NCBI GenBank assembly: GCA_965262395.1 | Contig: CBDHFF010000001.1 | Span: forward strand, 56,284 to 120,283 | From: CBDHFF01 sp965262395 | GTDB lineage: Bacteria > Pseudomonadota > Alphaproteobacteria > Rickettsiales > Anaplasmataceae | Direction: 5' to 3' | Length of the DNA: 64,000 nucleotides | Part shown: positions 19,167 through 26,314 of the stretch, in pieces | How positions within the stretch are numbered: position 1 is the stretch's first letter | Layout of the letters: each line of letters begins with the position of its first letter | The notes under the pieces: model-generated | What the model was told of the DNA's origin: nothing | The model's input: only the letters and a program-made list of their open reading frames with translations | Database searches by the model: none | Translations under genes and position numbers: made by a program

Positions 19167-19783
19167 GTTGTTGGAATATCATCACTATCAAGAAGTGTAT
19201 AAGTAAAATTATTACTCCAAGTATCTCTAGCTTTTCTCATTATCTTCATAAATTTAGTCCAGTCATCATTAGACGCAATTACTTGACATCCTGCTGACCA
19301 TTTATCAACCTGTGAAGACTTCTTACCTGCATACTTAGTAGCTCTATGAATATTAATACCAAACAAACCTGTATCTGTATTCTCTGAGTTTAAATTATAT
19401 ACATCATCTCTATTATTATCACGATATACAGTTACATTATTTTGTTGACCTAATGCTTCATATCTACCTTGATGCTTTCTAATCTTATGAGACTTTGGAT
19501 ATTGTCCAGGTTTTAATATAGCACAACCTGTATTCTTCAATATAGGGCTATCCATATAATGAGTTCCGGGATCAGTGGTACAATCAAATTCATGATATTG
19601 CCACACACCGTCTAGTTTATAACATAGAGTCATTAAATCATCAAATGAGTTTGTAACTTTGTTTTTAGTTAATGAATTTCTTACACCAACTATATTAACA
19701 TTGTAATTACCATTCTCAAAAAACTTATAACCCTTTGTTCCTAATGCACGCTTAATATGTTCTACACTATATTTATGCTTCAT
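19157..19783 (-). CDS. L,D-transpeptidase (YkuD)-like cell-wall enzyme
   Basis: This 208-aa protein carries the hallmark of YkuD-type enzymes: GINIHRA with His146, then 17 residues later SAGCQV with Ser163 and Cys166. Upstream strands (NIVGVRNS, HEFDCTTDPGTHY) fit the β-rich catalytic core. There is no signal peptide. Such proteins are recurrent in marine phages and are often labelled endolysins, but the chemistry (peptidoglycan cross-link exchange versus cleavage) is not shown here. It may be carried in the virion or released by the holin at 53.6 kb. Confidence 0.7.
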   Translation of the reverse strand: MKHKYSVEHIKRALGTKGYKFFENGNYNVNIVGVRNSLTKNKVTNSFDDLMTLCYKLDGVWQYHEFDCTTDPGTHYMDSPILKNTGCAILKPGQYPKSHKIRKHQGRYEALGQQNNVTVYRDNNRDDVYNLNSENTDTGLFGINIHRATKYAGKKSSQVDKWSAGCQVIASNDDWTKFMKIMRKARDTWSNNFTYTLLDSDDIPTTWL

Positions 19784-20126
19784 CAGTTTGTCTTTTTAAA
19801 GTTCTCTTGATCTGCTCTGCAGCTTCAGCACCAGATGTCTTACTAGTGTCAAAAGATTCTCTCATTTCAGAAGGCATCTCTTCTCCATCTTCTGGTGGTG
19901 CAGCCATTGTTTGTGCAATGAACATTTGTGCTTGTAGTCTTTCAGCACGTGTCTTTTCAATGTCTCTTAAAAGGTCTTCATATTCTTTTTGAACTTTTAA
20001 GTGAGGAATATTATCTTCATAGTATGAAGTAATTTCCTTTCTTCTTGTTTCTAATTCTTCTTTGGAAATGTCTGCGCCATCTAGATTTTCTACAGATGGA
20101 CCTGTTGGTTTTTTAGCTTTTGCCAT
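19773..20126 (-). CDS. Small coiled-coil structural protein
   Basis: This 117-aa protein is charged and helical: residues 20-75 predict a coiled coil, and the Met/Pro-rich middle (AAPPEDGEEMPSEM) is likely disordered. It precedes the YkuD-like gene with an 11-nt overlap. A host-like TAnnTTTG box lies 35 nt before its start. Role unknown; possibly virion or assembly. Confidence 0.6.
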   Translation of the reverse strand: MAKAKKPTGPSVENLDGADISKEELETRRKEITSYYEDNIPHLKVQKEYEDLLRDIEKTRAERLQAQMFIAQTMAAPPEDGEEMPSEMRESFDTSKTSGAEAAEQIKRTLKRQTDEA

Positions 20127-20161
20127 TTTAAATAATTTTAAATTAATAATTAAATTCTTGG

Positions 20162-20169
20162 CAAATATA
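20162..20169 (-). promoter_or_regulatory. Host-type promoter (-7 box TATATTTG)
   Basis: Minus-strand TATATTTG matches the Bacteroidetes TAnnTTTG -7 box and lies 35 nt before the 117-aa coiled-coil gene. No clear -33 TTTG was seen. It would drive the packaging block separately from the three small genes further upstream. Confidence 0.5.
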
Positions 20170-20209
20170 TATAAAAAGTTTAAATAAAAAAAGTTTATTA
20201 GATTTTTTT

Positions 20210-20383
20210 TTATTTTTTCTTTTTAACTTTTGCTTTAGCTGCTTTAGATAAGTCTTTCATATGAACTAATAGTTTACTAGTTTTTGTATGTGTCTTACCA
20301 GTATGTAATTTACCATTAGACATTTTGTGACTAGCACCTTTCCATTCAGTTCCGTTTTTTAAATAGTGTTTTACCCCTTTCAT
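20210..20383 (-). CDS. Small basic protein (57 aa)
   Basis: I start this at the ATG preceded by an A-rich leader, giving MKGVKHYLKNGTEWKG. A longer frame exists upstream but overlaps the neighbouring gene. It is extremely basic (LHTGKTHTKTSK, then a KVKKKK end) with no hydrophobic segment. Similar short KxGxxHxxxxxxHTGKTHT proteins recur in marine phages, probably as virion proteins that bind DNA or capsid. That family link is from memory and not tested. Confidence 0.6.
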   Translation of the reverse strand: MKGVKHYLKNGTEWKGASHKMSNGKLHTGKTHTKTSKLLVHMKDLSKAAKAKVKKKK

Positions 20384-20393
20384 TTCTTTTTTT

Positions 20394-20603
20394 TTAATTA
20401 GATAGATTAGATTTGAACGCGCTATCATTTCCTTCATTCCTATGTATATTAGTGGTTAACTCAACATACTCTTCTGTCATAACTTGTTCCATATACTCTT
20501 CACAACAATAAGCATCCTTACATACTAGATCTTTTCCCACTGCAGTAAAGCTAACCCTATGTAGGTTCTTCACCTCTTTACATTTTTTACATTCAAATTT
20601 CAT
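20394..20603 (-). CDS. Small zinc-ribbon-like protein
   Basis: This 69-aa protein begins MKFECKKCKEV and has a second pair in VCKDAYCCEEY, making a CxxC…CxxxxCC metal-binding knuckle. The C-terminal 25 residues are polar. It shares a stop/start junction (4-nt overlap) with the UVR-motif gene. Function unknown. Confidence 0.6.
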   Translation of the reverse strand: MKFECKKCKEVKNLHRVSFTAVGKDLVCKDAYCCEEYMEQVMTEEYVELTTNIHRNEGNDSAFKSNLSN

Positions 20604-20953
20604 TTCTTAAGTCTTATAGTTACGTCCGGAATCATTTCCTTAAGCTCCCCATCTATTTCTCTACTATTAATTATATCCCGTATCTCAGAACACTTTTCAT
20701 ATTCTTCCGTCTCAACGAAGTAAGCCATCATATTCTCTAATGTATCTATTGACGCTTCTTCTTCCGGTTTATGGGCCATGATTGCACTCATTCCGTTTTT
20801 CATCTTTGTATTCATTATATCCTCAAAATTCTTCTTCTTTGTTATTACTAAGAAAGAATTCCTAAATGCAGCGTCAACTATCATATCTTCTAGTTCTAAC
20901 TTTTCAGCATATGATAATCCATTATTTTCTTCTTCTTCAAATTCTTCTGGCAT
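20600..20953 (-). CDS. UVR-motif acidic protein
   Basis: This 117-aa protein has an acidic head (MPEEFEEEENN) and a C-terminal helix pair resembling the UVR/McsA motif: LENMMAYFVETEEYEKCSEI followed by RDIINS. UVR motifs mediate protein contacts in UvrB/UvrC. A UVR-motif protein is also found in the packaging block of crAss-like phages. It heads the left late block behind late-promoter copy 5. Confidence 0.6.
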   Translation of the reverse strand: MPEEFEEEENNGLSYAEKLELEDMIVDAAFRNSFLVITKKKNFEDIMNTKMKNGMSAIMAHKPEEEASIDTLENMMAYFVETEEYEKCSEIRDIINSREIDGELKEMIPDVTIRLKK

Positions 20954-21003
20954 ATTAATTATTTTTAATTAGTGTATATATATATGATTCCTTTTTGTAA
21001 AGG

Positions 21004-21025
21004 ATATATATCTAATATACAAAAA
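21004..21025 (-). promoter_or_regulatory. Putative late promoter copy 5
   Basis: Minus strand TTTTTGTATATTAGATATAT shares the TTGTATATTA core but has GATATATAT in place of TATATGTATA. It lies 50 nt before the UVR-motif gene, at the divergence point of the left late block and the plus-strand region. Confidence 0.5.
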
Positions 21026-21041
21026 TTTTTTGGTTTTTTAA

Positions 21042-21130
21042 AATGTTTCATGTGTCAAGTGCTTGTGAGGTTCTAACTATCAGCTCCCCGGTTTATTTCT
21101 GATAGACTATCACCCCGGTAGTCAAACATT
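21042..21130 (+). ncRNA. Structured leader RNA with twin CCCCGG loops
   Basis: An outer helix AATGTTT/AAACATT encloses two hairpins: CTATCAG/CTGATAG and GACTA/TAGTC. The second abuts the closing helix, as in a compact multi-branch junction. Both loops contain CCCCGG, whose CCGG part is self-complementary, so a loop-loop contact is possible. GC content is well above the surroundings. It ends 21 nt before the start codon of the 98-aa gene. A cis-acting riboswitch or a processed small RNA are both possible; I match no known class. Confidence 0.5.
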
Positions 21131-21151
21131 AACCTTATAAATTTTTTAATT

Positions 21152-21448
21152 ATGTCTAATGAAAAAACTTATTTCCACAAGATAGTGAACAACACTATCA
21201 TCTGTAAATCACAACCATTGTCAGTCCACAAGACTGAAATCAATGGTGTAACTGTACACACAAGAGAACAAGGTCAAGTGACCTATGGTCTATTGTGTTT
21301 AATGGATGACAAGGGTAATTCCCTTGACCCATCAACACTAGGTTTAAAATTAAACCAAGTGATGGATGGATTCCAGTTCTCTGACTCTCCGGTCCTTGAC
21401 CAAGAGACTCAAGAAGAAACTGGAATGTATTGGGTAGAACTTAAATAG
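21152..21448 (+). CDS. Conserved-looking hypothetical protein (98 aa)
   Basis: This is a 98-aa β-rich soluble protein (IVNNTIICKSQPLS; VTYGLLCLMDD). Codons are more C-ending than in most plus-strand genes, hinting at strong expression. It is the first gene after the divergence point and follows a folded leader, so it may be one of the earliest products. Not recognised. Confidence 0.65.
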   Translation: MSNEKTYFHKIVNNTIICKSQPLSVHKTEINGVTVHTREQGQVTYGLLCLMDDKGNSLDPSTLGLKLNQVMDGFQFSDSPVLDQETQEETGMYWVELK

Positions 21449-21499
21449 TTCTCCCATTCTTGTTCTCTAAACTGTGACATCTTAACTCACTCAAACTAT

Positions 21500-21553
21500 G
21501 AATACACAAAGAATCCAATTGATTTTGATTAATCTAATTGCATCTGTGTATTC
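21500..21553 (+). ncRNA. Hairpin RNA element A
   Basis: A perfect 9-bp stem GAATACACA/TGTGTATTC encloses a 36-nt loop with a further CAATT/AATTG pairing. No T run follows, so it is not a simple terminator. Function unknown. Confidence 0.4.
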
Positions 21554-21727
21554 AGAGTAGAGTTACTCCAGGATCCACAACCAATGTGTAACCACAACCA
21601 ATAAAAGAGAAATATAATCACATAATTATTTAATTGTATGTGTTAATCAATGAATAGGTGGTCTCATAACCCACAATACACCACTTCTTACCACTACAAC
21701 AGTAGTTAAAGACAGTAATATAATAAT

Positions 21728-21810
21728 ATAGCTATCATGAGAGTAGTTCCAGCAGAATGCATACTGAAATAGATGTATGTTGATTGAGTTCTACTCTTAT
21801 GTATAGTTAT
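21728..21810 (+). ncRNA. Hairpin RNA element B (~19-bp stem)
   Basis: ATAGCTATCATGAGAGTAG pairs with CTACTCTTATGTATAGTTAT over about 19 bp with one bulge and a few G·U pairs. Inside, CATAC/GTATG forms a second stem. This is one of the longest helices in the window and lies outside any gene. Confidence 0.5.
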
Positions 21811-21829
21811 TATGTTCTCTCTCTATAGG

Positions 21830-21898
21830 ATGAGAGTATTAGTCACCGGAATCTTCAAAGCAACTGGACTACCAAATCCATTGTATTTACTCACTTAA
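21830..21898 (+). CDS. Possible 22-aa leader peptide
   Basis: A short frame encodes MRVLVTGIFKATGLPNPLYL plus two residues, directly after hairpin element B and 12 nt before the 77-aa gene. It could be a leader peptide or chance; there is no homology or coding evidence beyond the open frame. Confidence 0.2.
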   Translation: MRVLVTGIFKATGLPNPLYLLT

Positions 21899-21910
21899 AC
21901 AATATTAATC

Positions 21911-22144
21911 ATGGCAACAGGAAAATATGATTCACCATTACCAAAACCAGATGTATCAAGTCACAATTCAAATATGGACTATCACTTGAATACTATCAAA
22001 GATACTCTTGATTATTTACATGCAAGAAGATTAAAAGAATCAAATCATGAGACAGTATCTTTTATTATCCAATCAGAGAAACTTGATAGTATGATACATG
22101 ATCTAATTAAAGTCGTGAGATTAATCAAAGGACTCAAGAAGTAA
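21911..22144 (+). CDS. Small helical hypothetical protein (77 aa)
   Basis: This soluble, helical protein (residues 20-75 amphipathic, e.g. MIHDLIKVVRLIKGLKK) starts after an A-rich leader. It heads a run of small accessory genes. Not recognised. Confidence 0.6.
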   Translation: MATGKYDSPLPKPDVSSHNSNMDYHLNTIKDTLDYLHARRLKESNHETVSFIIQSEKLDSMIHDLIKVVRLIKGLKK

Positions 22145-22189
22145 AACTCAACTCAACTTAACTTAATAATTAATTAAAAGACTAATCAA

Positions 22190-22336
22190 ATGAAAAAGAA
22201 ATTTAAAGTATCAGTAAAGTTTATACCAGCATTAGTTCTAGGTATAATACCAACAAGAGTTAATAATAGTTTTGATTTAATCATACTATTACCATTTGTT
22301 GAAATCACTCTAACTTATAAACTTAAAAGAAAATAA
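22190..22336 (+). CDS. Small membrane protein (48 aa)
   Basis: The frame encodes MKKKFKVSVKFIPALVLGII followed by a second hydrophobic stretch (FDLIILLPFVEITL) and a basic KLKRK end. It fits tightly between neighbours (2-nt gap to the next ATG), which supports it as real. Likely one or two membrane passes. Confidence 0.5.
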   Translation: MKKKFKVSVKFIPALVLGIIPTRVNNSFDLIILLPFVEITLTYKLKRK

Positions 22337-22338
22337 TC

Positions 22339-22563
22339 ATGAAAAAAATAAAAGGTTACATTGCACCTGTAAAGATATTTATAAGTGTTATACTCTCAAC
22401 AATCTTATCGTTAATAACTATGGTTGCATTTTTACCAGTTGGTCACTTGTTTGATATAGGTGACACAGGAGGATTAATGATGTTTGTTGGAGCACAATTA
22501 GTATATTTTATAAGTACAATAATGTACTTATTTAATAAGAAAGATAGTAGACATGTTAAATAA
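22339..22563 (+). CDS. Two-pass membrane protein (74 aa)
   Basis: Two hydrophobic segments (residues ~12-32 and ~46-64) are separated by a short Asp/Gly loop; both ends are basic, so both termini are probably cytoplasmic. The stop overlaps the next gene by 11 nt. It belongs to the cluster of small membrane proteins typical of phage host-takeover regions. Holin-like topology is possible but unsupported. Confidence 0.6.
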   Translation: MKKIKGYIAPVKIFISVILSTILSLITMVAFLPVGHLFDIGDTGGLMMFVGAQLVYFISTIMYLFNKKDSRHVK

Positions 22564-23101
22564 TAGAAGTGTTACATCAGATAGTAAGGAGGACCTGAAT
22601 ATTGAAACAGGTCTTCCTTATACTAAAAGAGTGATGAAATTTGATAATGGGAAACTATTTAAAGGACATGGTGGTGGAATAAATATAATTGGAGATAATA
22701 TATCGTTATTTAATAGTTATTATCTTGATAGTGTTAATCAATGTTATAATTCTAAAGATGACATTACAACTAGAGAATATATGGTTCATGGTAACATGCC
22801 AAAATATATATCTAAACAATTTAATAATCTTGATTTTACTTTTAAATTTAATGTAAATATTAATACTAATATAATTATAAATGAATTCTCAATTAGAATT
22901 GAAAAACTAGTTAAAGAAAATAAGATTAGATTTCATGATCATTGGGATAATATAAATCATTTAAAAGATATACGTGTATATATGGTAAAGTTTAAAAAGT
23001 ATATGAAACTTAATCCTGAATTATTAAATAGTATAGAAGTTCCTACTTTTCCATGTAAATCTGAACATAATTTAATAGAAGTTAAACATATTAAAATATG
23101 A
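22553..23101 (+). CDS. Hypothetical protein (182 aa)
   Basis: This is an Asn/Ile/Lys-rich soluble protein with very AT-rich codons. A β-rich middle (FTFKFNVNINTNIIINEFSI) is followed by helices. Overlaps on both sides indicate operon coupling. No family recognised. Confidence 0.55.
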   Translation: MLNNRSVTSDSKEDLNIETGLPYTKRVMKFDNGKLFKGHGGGINIIGDNISLFNSYYLDSVNQCYNSKDDITTREYMVHGNMPKYISKQFNNLDFTFKFNVNINTNIIINEFSIRIEKLVKENKIRFHDHWDNINHLKDIRVYMVKFKKYMKLNPELLNSIEVPTFPCKSEHNLIEVKHIKI

Positions 23102-23187
23102 ACATGAGACAGTATAAAGACAGTAGCACATTTGTAGCAATTGGATATATAGGTATAATAATATGTTTAATAATAGCTCAACTGTGA
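23098..23187 (+). CDS. Putative 29-aa single-span membrane peptide
   Basis: An ATGA junction couples this frame to the 182-aa gene. It encodes MNMRQYKDSSTFVAIGYIGI and a hydrophobic end, consistent with one membrane helix. Very short, so only tentative. Confidence 0.35.
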   Translation: MNMRQYKDSSTFVAIGYIGIIICLIIAQL

Positions 23188-23289
23188 CCTACATAACAGT
23201 ACAATAGTATAATTATATATTATTTACTTAAGAAACAATATTAGATTTAGTAGTCAGAAGTGATTATTAAGTTTGAGTGAGTGGAATAT

Positions 23290-23328
23290 GGGGATGGTAT
23301 TAACGTACCATCTCCTTATTTCTTTTTA
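23290..23328 (+). terminator. Intrinsic terminator
   Basis: GGGGATGGTA pairs with TACCATCTCC (one G·U) across a 6-nt loop, followed by TTATTTCTTTTT. It lies inside the extended reading frame of the next gene, which is why I place that gene's start downstream at 23353. Confidence 0.65.
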
Positions 23329-23352
23329 TTAACTAAAACAAGTATTACGACA

Positions 23353-23535
23353 ATGAATGAATTATTTAACATGTGTGTTGAACTATTAGTTTGGCTTGCA
23401 TATATGACAGGAACAAGTTATGTTGAGATAAATGTGATAATATTTATTATTATTGGACCAATTATCTTTTCATTGTTATTAATGTATTCAACATATATAA
23501 CATATAAATATGGAAGACTTAAAAGAAAAATATAA
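23353..23535 (+). CDS. Two-pass small membrane protein (60 aa)
   Basis: The start chosen is the ATG after the terminator hairpin; an upstream GTG would translate through that hairpin. The product (MNELFNMCVELLVWLAYMTG…) has two hydrophobic helices and a basic C-terminus (YGRLKRKI). Not recognised. Confidence 0.55.
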   Translation: MNELFNMCVELLVWLAYMTGTSYVEINVIIFIIIGPIIFSLLLMYSTYITYKYGRLKRKI

Positions 23536-23671
23536 ACCAAAGAAATTAAAGACAGTTGGTCACCCAAAAGATAGTTGGTTATTTACACGTAAAACAAAAC
23601 CAAGTATCTGGGTAACCAAAGAGACTTTAAAATCTTCTAAAAATAATAATTATGGCAAAAAGAATAGATGA
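23510..23671 (+). CDS. Small basic hypothetical protein (53 aa)
   Basis: The frame opens inside the end of the 60-aa gene and runs 20 nt into the next. It encodes MEDLKEKYKPKKLKTVGHPK followed by a Trp-containing basic segment. The overlaps are typical of this compact region, and it fills an otherwise empty 116-nt gap. Confidence 0.5.
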   Translation: MEDLKEKYKPKKLKTVGHPKDSWLFTRKTKPSIWVTKETLKSSKNNNYGKKNR

Positions 23672-23870
23672 AGTATGGTATGCATACAATGCAAAAGGAG
23701 TTAAGATTCCACCATATAAAAGTAGAATTATTAAGAAAGTCAATAATAGTTTACTAGGAAGAGTATGGCAAACATTTAAAGAAAACTGGACAAGCATAAT
23801 ATTAACAATAATGTTTGGAACAGGATTATTTATAGCAATTATGTATGCAATGTTAATGTTATTCTCATGA
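23652..23870 (+). CDS. Tail-anchored membrane protein (72 aa)
   Basis: The front is basic and soluble (MAKRIDEVWYAYNAKGVKIP); residues ~48-71 form one hydrophobic helix at the C-terminus. The stop overlaps the next start (ATGA-type junction). Function unknown. Confidence 0.6.
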   Translation: MAKRIDEVWYAYNAKGVKIPPYKSRIIKKVNNSLLGRVWQTFKENWTSIILTIMFGTGLFIAIMYAMLMLFS

Positions 23871-24325
23871 GTAGAAATATAACACTTGATAATAATAAAC
23901 TTAAGAAGATAATATCTGATATATTTGATAAAAGATATAAAGATACTGCCTTAGTAGATGCATTAGTTAATATGTTAGGTGATTCATCATTAGATATGTT
24001 AATACATATTATGTTTGAACCAGATTATGAATTACTAGAAATAGGGGATTATGTTAAATTTAAACCTAGTAAATATGATTTTGATATTGACAGAGATATT
24101 ATGATTGATAAGGGCGTAATGAAAAATGGTTATATGTATGGTGAAGTATTAAAAGACACCAGTTATAATGATGATTTTAATCCTACATATTACAAAATGT
24201 TATTAAATGTAATTACACTTAATGATGATGGTACAGTAATTCGTCAAGATCATGAAGTTAAAACAATAGAAATAACTAAAATTGATAAGTCAGAGATTAA
24301 ATACCTAAATTATGAAAAAGTCTAG
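23867..24325 (+). CDS. Hypothetical protein (152 aa)
   Basis: A soluble, Asp-rich protein with a helical N-terminal half (residues 5-55) and a β-rich C-terminal half (EIGDYVKFKPSK; GYMYGEVLKD) that could be a small SH3-like barrel. Coupled to both neighbours by short overlaps. Not recognised. Confidence 0.6.
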   Translation: MSRNITLDNNKLKKIISDIFDKRYKDTALVDALVNMLGDSSLDMLIHIMFEPDYELLEIGDYVKFKPSKYDFDIDRDIMIDKGVMKNGYMYGEVLKDTSYNDDFNPTYYKMLLNVITLNDDGTVIRQDHEVKTIEITKIDKSEIKYLNYEKV

Positions 24326-24560
24326 ATTTGGAATAATATCATATGATGTAATATCTGATCCTGAATTATCAACTAATGCAAAAGCAATTTATGCAGTATT
24401 AGCAGTACACTGTAATAAGAAACGTACATGTTTTCCTTCAAATGGTACTATAGCTGACTTACTTAATGTTAGTTATAGTACCATCAAAAGAGGAATCAAA
24501 GAACTAAAACAAGCAAATTATATTAATAGAAATGGTAGACTAATAAAATTAATCAAATGA
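24312..24560 (+). CDS. HTH_36-type DNA-binding protein
   Basis: This 82-aa protein matches replication-initiator-like winged HTH domains: ISDPELSTNAKAIYAVLAVH, then RTCFPSNGTIADLLNVSYST with recognition helix TIKRGIKELKQANYI. These bind DNA as regulators or at origins. It overlaps the lipoprotein gene by 4 nt. It is the only clear transcription-factor-like protein in the accessory block, so an early regulatory role is plausible. Confidence 0.75.
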   Translation: MKKSRFGIISYDVISDPELSTNAKAIYAVLAVHCNKKRTCFPSNGTIADLLNVSYSTIKRGIKELKQANYINRNGRLIKLIK

Positions 24561-25195
24561 AATTAAGAATTATGAGAGCAATAGGAAATTTTGTACTAGG
24601 AGTATTAACTATATCTATATGGTATGGTTGTGAAACAGGAACAACAAATCATACAAATCACAATCCCACAATAATAAATCCTCAAATATGTTCAATCTTT
24701 GGTGATAGAAGGAAAATAACAGATACAATATATTTACATGATAATGGAAGACATGTAGATGTAATGATACCTAAAAATGATGGTTTGTATACAGGTTATG
24801 GATGGGGAAGTAAAACATTCTATTTAGATGTTCCTACATGGGATGATTTAACATTTAGAGCAATATTTAATGCAACACGTAAAGAAAATGAGACATTGAT
24901 GCATGTTAAAGAAAATCTTGTAAGAATGGATGATTGGGTAGGGATTCCTATTACAAAATATCAATGGGATAGTTTAATTAAGAATATAAATGCATCATTT
25001 GATACTGATTCTACTGGTGTATGGCAATATGTAGCAGATGGTTATAGAAATAATGATACATTTTATAAAGCAAATGGACAGTATGGTTTTTATTATACTT
25101 GTAACACTTGGACCAATGAAATGTTAAGAGAAAGTGGAATTTATGCTAGAAAACATGCAATATTTAGTGAAGAAGTGATAGATATTCATAGATAA
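24557..25195 (+). CDS. DUF2459-like lipoprotein
   Basis: This 212-aa protein has an N-terminal hydrophobic signal ending IWYGC with Cys25 as probable lipid-modified residue. The body follows the DUF2459 pattern: TIYLHDNGRHVDVMIP, then GYGWGSKTFYLDVPTWDDLT, LMHVKENL, and a C-terminal CNTWTNEMLRESG. Conserved His and Cys residues suggest an enzyme of the periplasm or outer membrane, but no activity is established. In a phage accessory region it could modify the infected cell surface. Confidence 0.65.
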   Translation: MKLRIMRAIGNFVLGVLTISIWYGCETGTTNHTNHNPTIINPQICSIFGDRRKITDTIYLHDNGRHVDVMIPKNDGLYTGYGWGSKTFYLDVPTWDDLTFRAIFNATRKENETLMHVKENLVRMDDWVGIPITKYQWDSLIKNINASFDTDSTGVWQYVADGYRNNDTFYKANGQYGFYYTCNTWTNEMLRESGIYARKHAIFSEEVIDIHR

Positions 25196-25285
25196 TTATT
25201 ATAGATAGCTATACTTCTAGTAATTAATTTTATTGAGTCAATAGATTTATGTTTAAGGGACATATATTTTATTTACTTTTGTGGT

Positions 25286-25567
25286 ATGATTTATCAATTA
25301 CCAAACGGAAGAATAATAAATATGTCTCTTGAACAATACCTTGATCTTAGTGATCAGGATATTCAAGAATTGAATTGTTTAGGTAATGAATATACTAGTG
25401 AAGTATCAGATCCTTTTCATAATTCAGCATTAAAAGGTGGTACAAGAGAGCGTAAGATAGAAAAAGAAACAGATTTAAAATCAGAAGAAGAACATGAACC
25501 TAATCTCACTGAGATTACGGATATAGATAAGTTAGCGGATGATTACTTTCATCCTGATGACATATAA
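25286..25567 (+). CDS. Small acidic protein (93 aa)
   Basis: An acidic, largely disordered protein with an ordered front (MIYQLPNGRIINMSLEQYLD) and an acid tail ending YFHPDDI. It precedes the 202-aa acidic protein in the same unit. Probably a protein-protein adaptor; not recognised. Confidence 0.6.
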   Translation: MIYQLPNGRIINMSLEQYLDLSDQDIQELNCLGNEYTSEVSDPFHNSALKGGTRERKIEKETDLKSEEEHEPNLTEITDIDKLADDYFHPDDI

Positions 25568-25610
25568 CAACAATCAACAATTTTATTAATCAATTTAAAA
25601 CCAAACTGAC

Positions 25611-26219
25611 ATGACAGAAAATGGTAAAGTTACTATTGTTCCAGATGAGAACGGTAGTGTAATTAGAGTATCTAAAAATAACCCTGAATTTGGGCACGTT
25701 AGATTAACTCAAGAAAAAGTAGCATTTGGAGCCCAAGGATGGGTAAATAAAAAAGTAAGAAGTACCTTAATACATGGTACTGTAGAAGATTTACAATCAA
25801 TAGGTATAGCTGATCAAACAGAATTACCTGGACATATTGTTATTAGAGAGCAATTAGAAGCATTTTCTAATGATAATCCTGATAGAGACCTTAAGATAGC
25901 TGGAGATACTGAAATAGTATGTTGTAAAATGGGTGAACCAATATATAGAAAAACATTTTACTCATTAGATCTTGATGAAGGTGATACTTTAGTGGCACAC
26001 ACTAATGGTGATGCAATTAGAGAAGCTAATGGTACTGACACAAACAAAGTAACCATTACTAAGGAAAAAATGGAAGAAATGACTTCATCTGATGATGAAG
26101 AAGAAAAATCTACAAGAAGAAATAAAAAAGTAGATAAGAAAACAGAAGAAGTAGAAGTAGAAATAGAAGAAACTTCACCTGAAGAGGTGGAAGTAGAAGA
26201 AAACTCATTTGAGTTATAA
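25611..26219 (+). CDS. Acid-tailed hypothetical protein, possible ssDNA-binding or adaptor role
   Basis: This 202-aa protein has a β-rich first 150 residues (GKVTIVPDENGSVIRVSKN; HIVIREQL) and a long Glu-rich tail ending ENSFEL. The SSB candidate at 34.7 kb ends GSDFEL, so both carry an acidic tail with a hydrophobic FEL tip, as SSB proteins do. It is followed by a terminator and closes the unit that begins with the 93-aa gene. OB-fold identity is a guess. Confidence 0.6.
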   Translation: MTENGKVTIVPDENGSVIRVSKNNPEFGHVRLTQEKVAFGAQGWVNKKVRSTLIHGTVEDLQSIGIADQTELPGHIVIREQLEAFSNDNPDRDLKIAGDTEIVCCKMGEPIYRKTFYSLDLDEGDTLVAHTNGDAIREANGTDTNKVTITKEKMEEMTSSDDEEEKSTRRNKKVDKKTEEVEVEIEETSPEEVEVEENSFEL

Positions 26220-26241
26220 AATTCTTCATAATACTTGTTTG

Positions 26242-26273
26242 AAAGAGAGGCCTTAACGGGTCTCTCTTTTTTT
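26242..26273 (+). terminator. Intrinsic terminator
   Basis: AAAGAGAGGCC pairs with GGGTCTCTCTTT around a 5-nt loop and continues into seven or more T residues, 20 nt after the stop of the acid-tailed gene. Confidence 0.85.
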
Positions 26274-26314
26274 ATAATACAACCTCACTTAATAACTTAA
26301 TAACACTTAAAACT

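Larger units (their letters stand above)
21449..21910 (+). other. 462-bp stretch without a convincing gene; several long hairpins
   Basis: No frame longer than about 22 codons looks coding. Instead the plus strand holds strong inverted repeats: GAATACACA/TGTGTATTC at 21500-21553, GAGTA/TACTC at 21555-21568, a ~19-bp helix at 21728-21810, and CTCTC/GAGAG at about 21819-21836. The density of pairing suggests one or more structured RNAs or processed leader transcripts between two short genes. Confidence 0.5.

Noticed and set aside
21042..21130. Purine-type riboswitch at the twin-loop leader
   Set aside because: It has a three-way-like junction but lacks the conserved junction bases and has a 28-nt unpaired arm; similarity is only topological.
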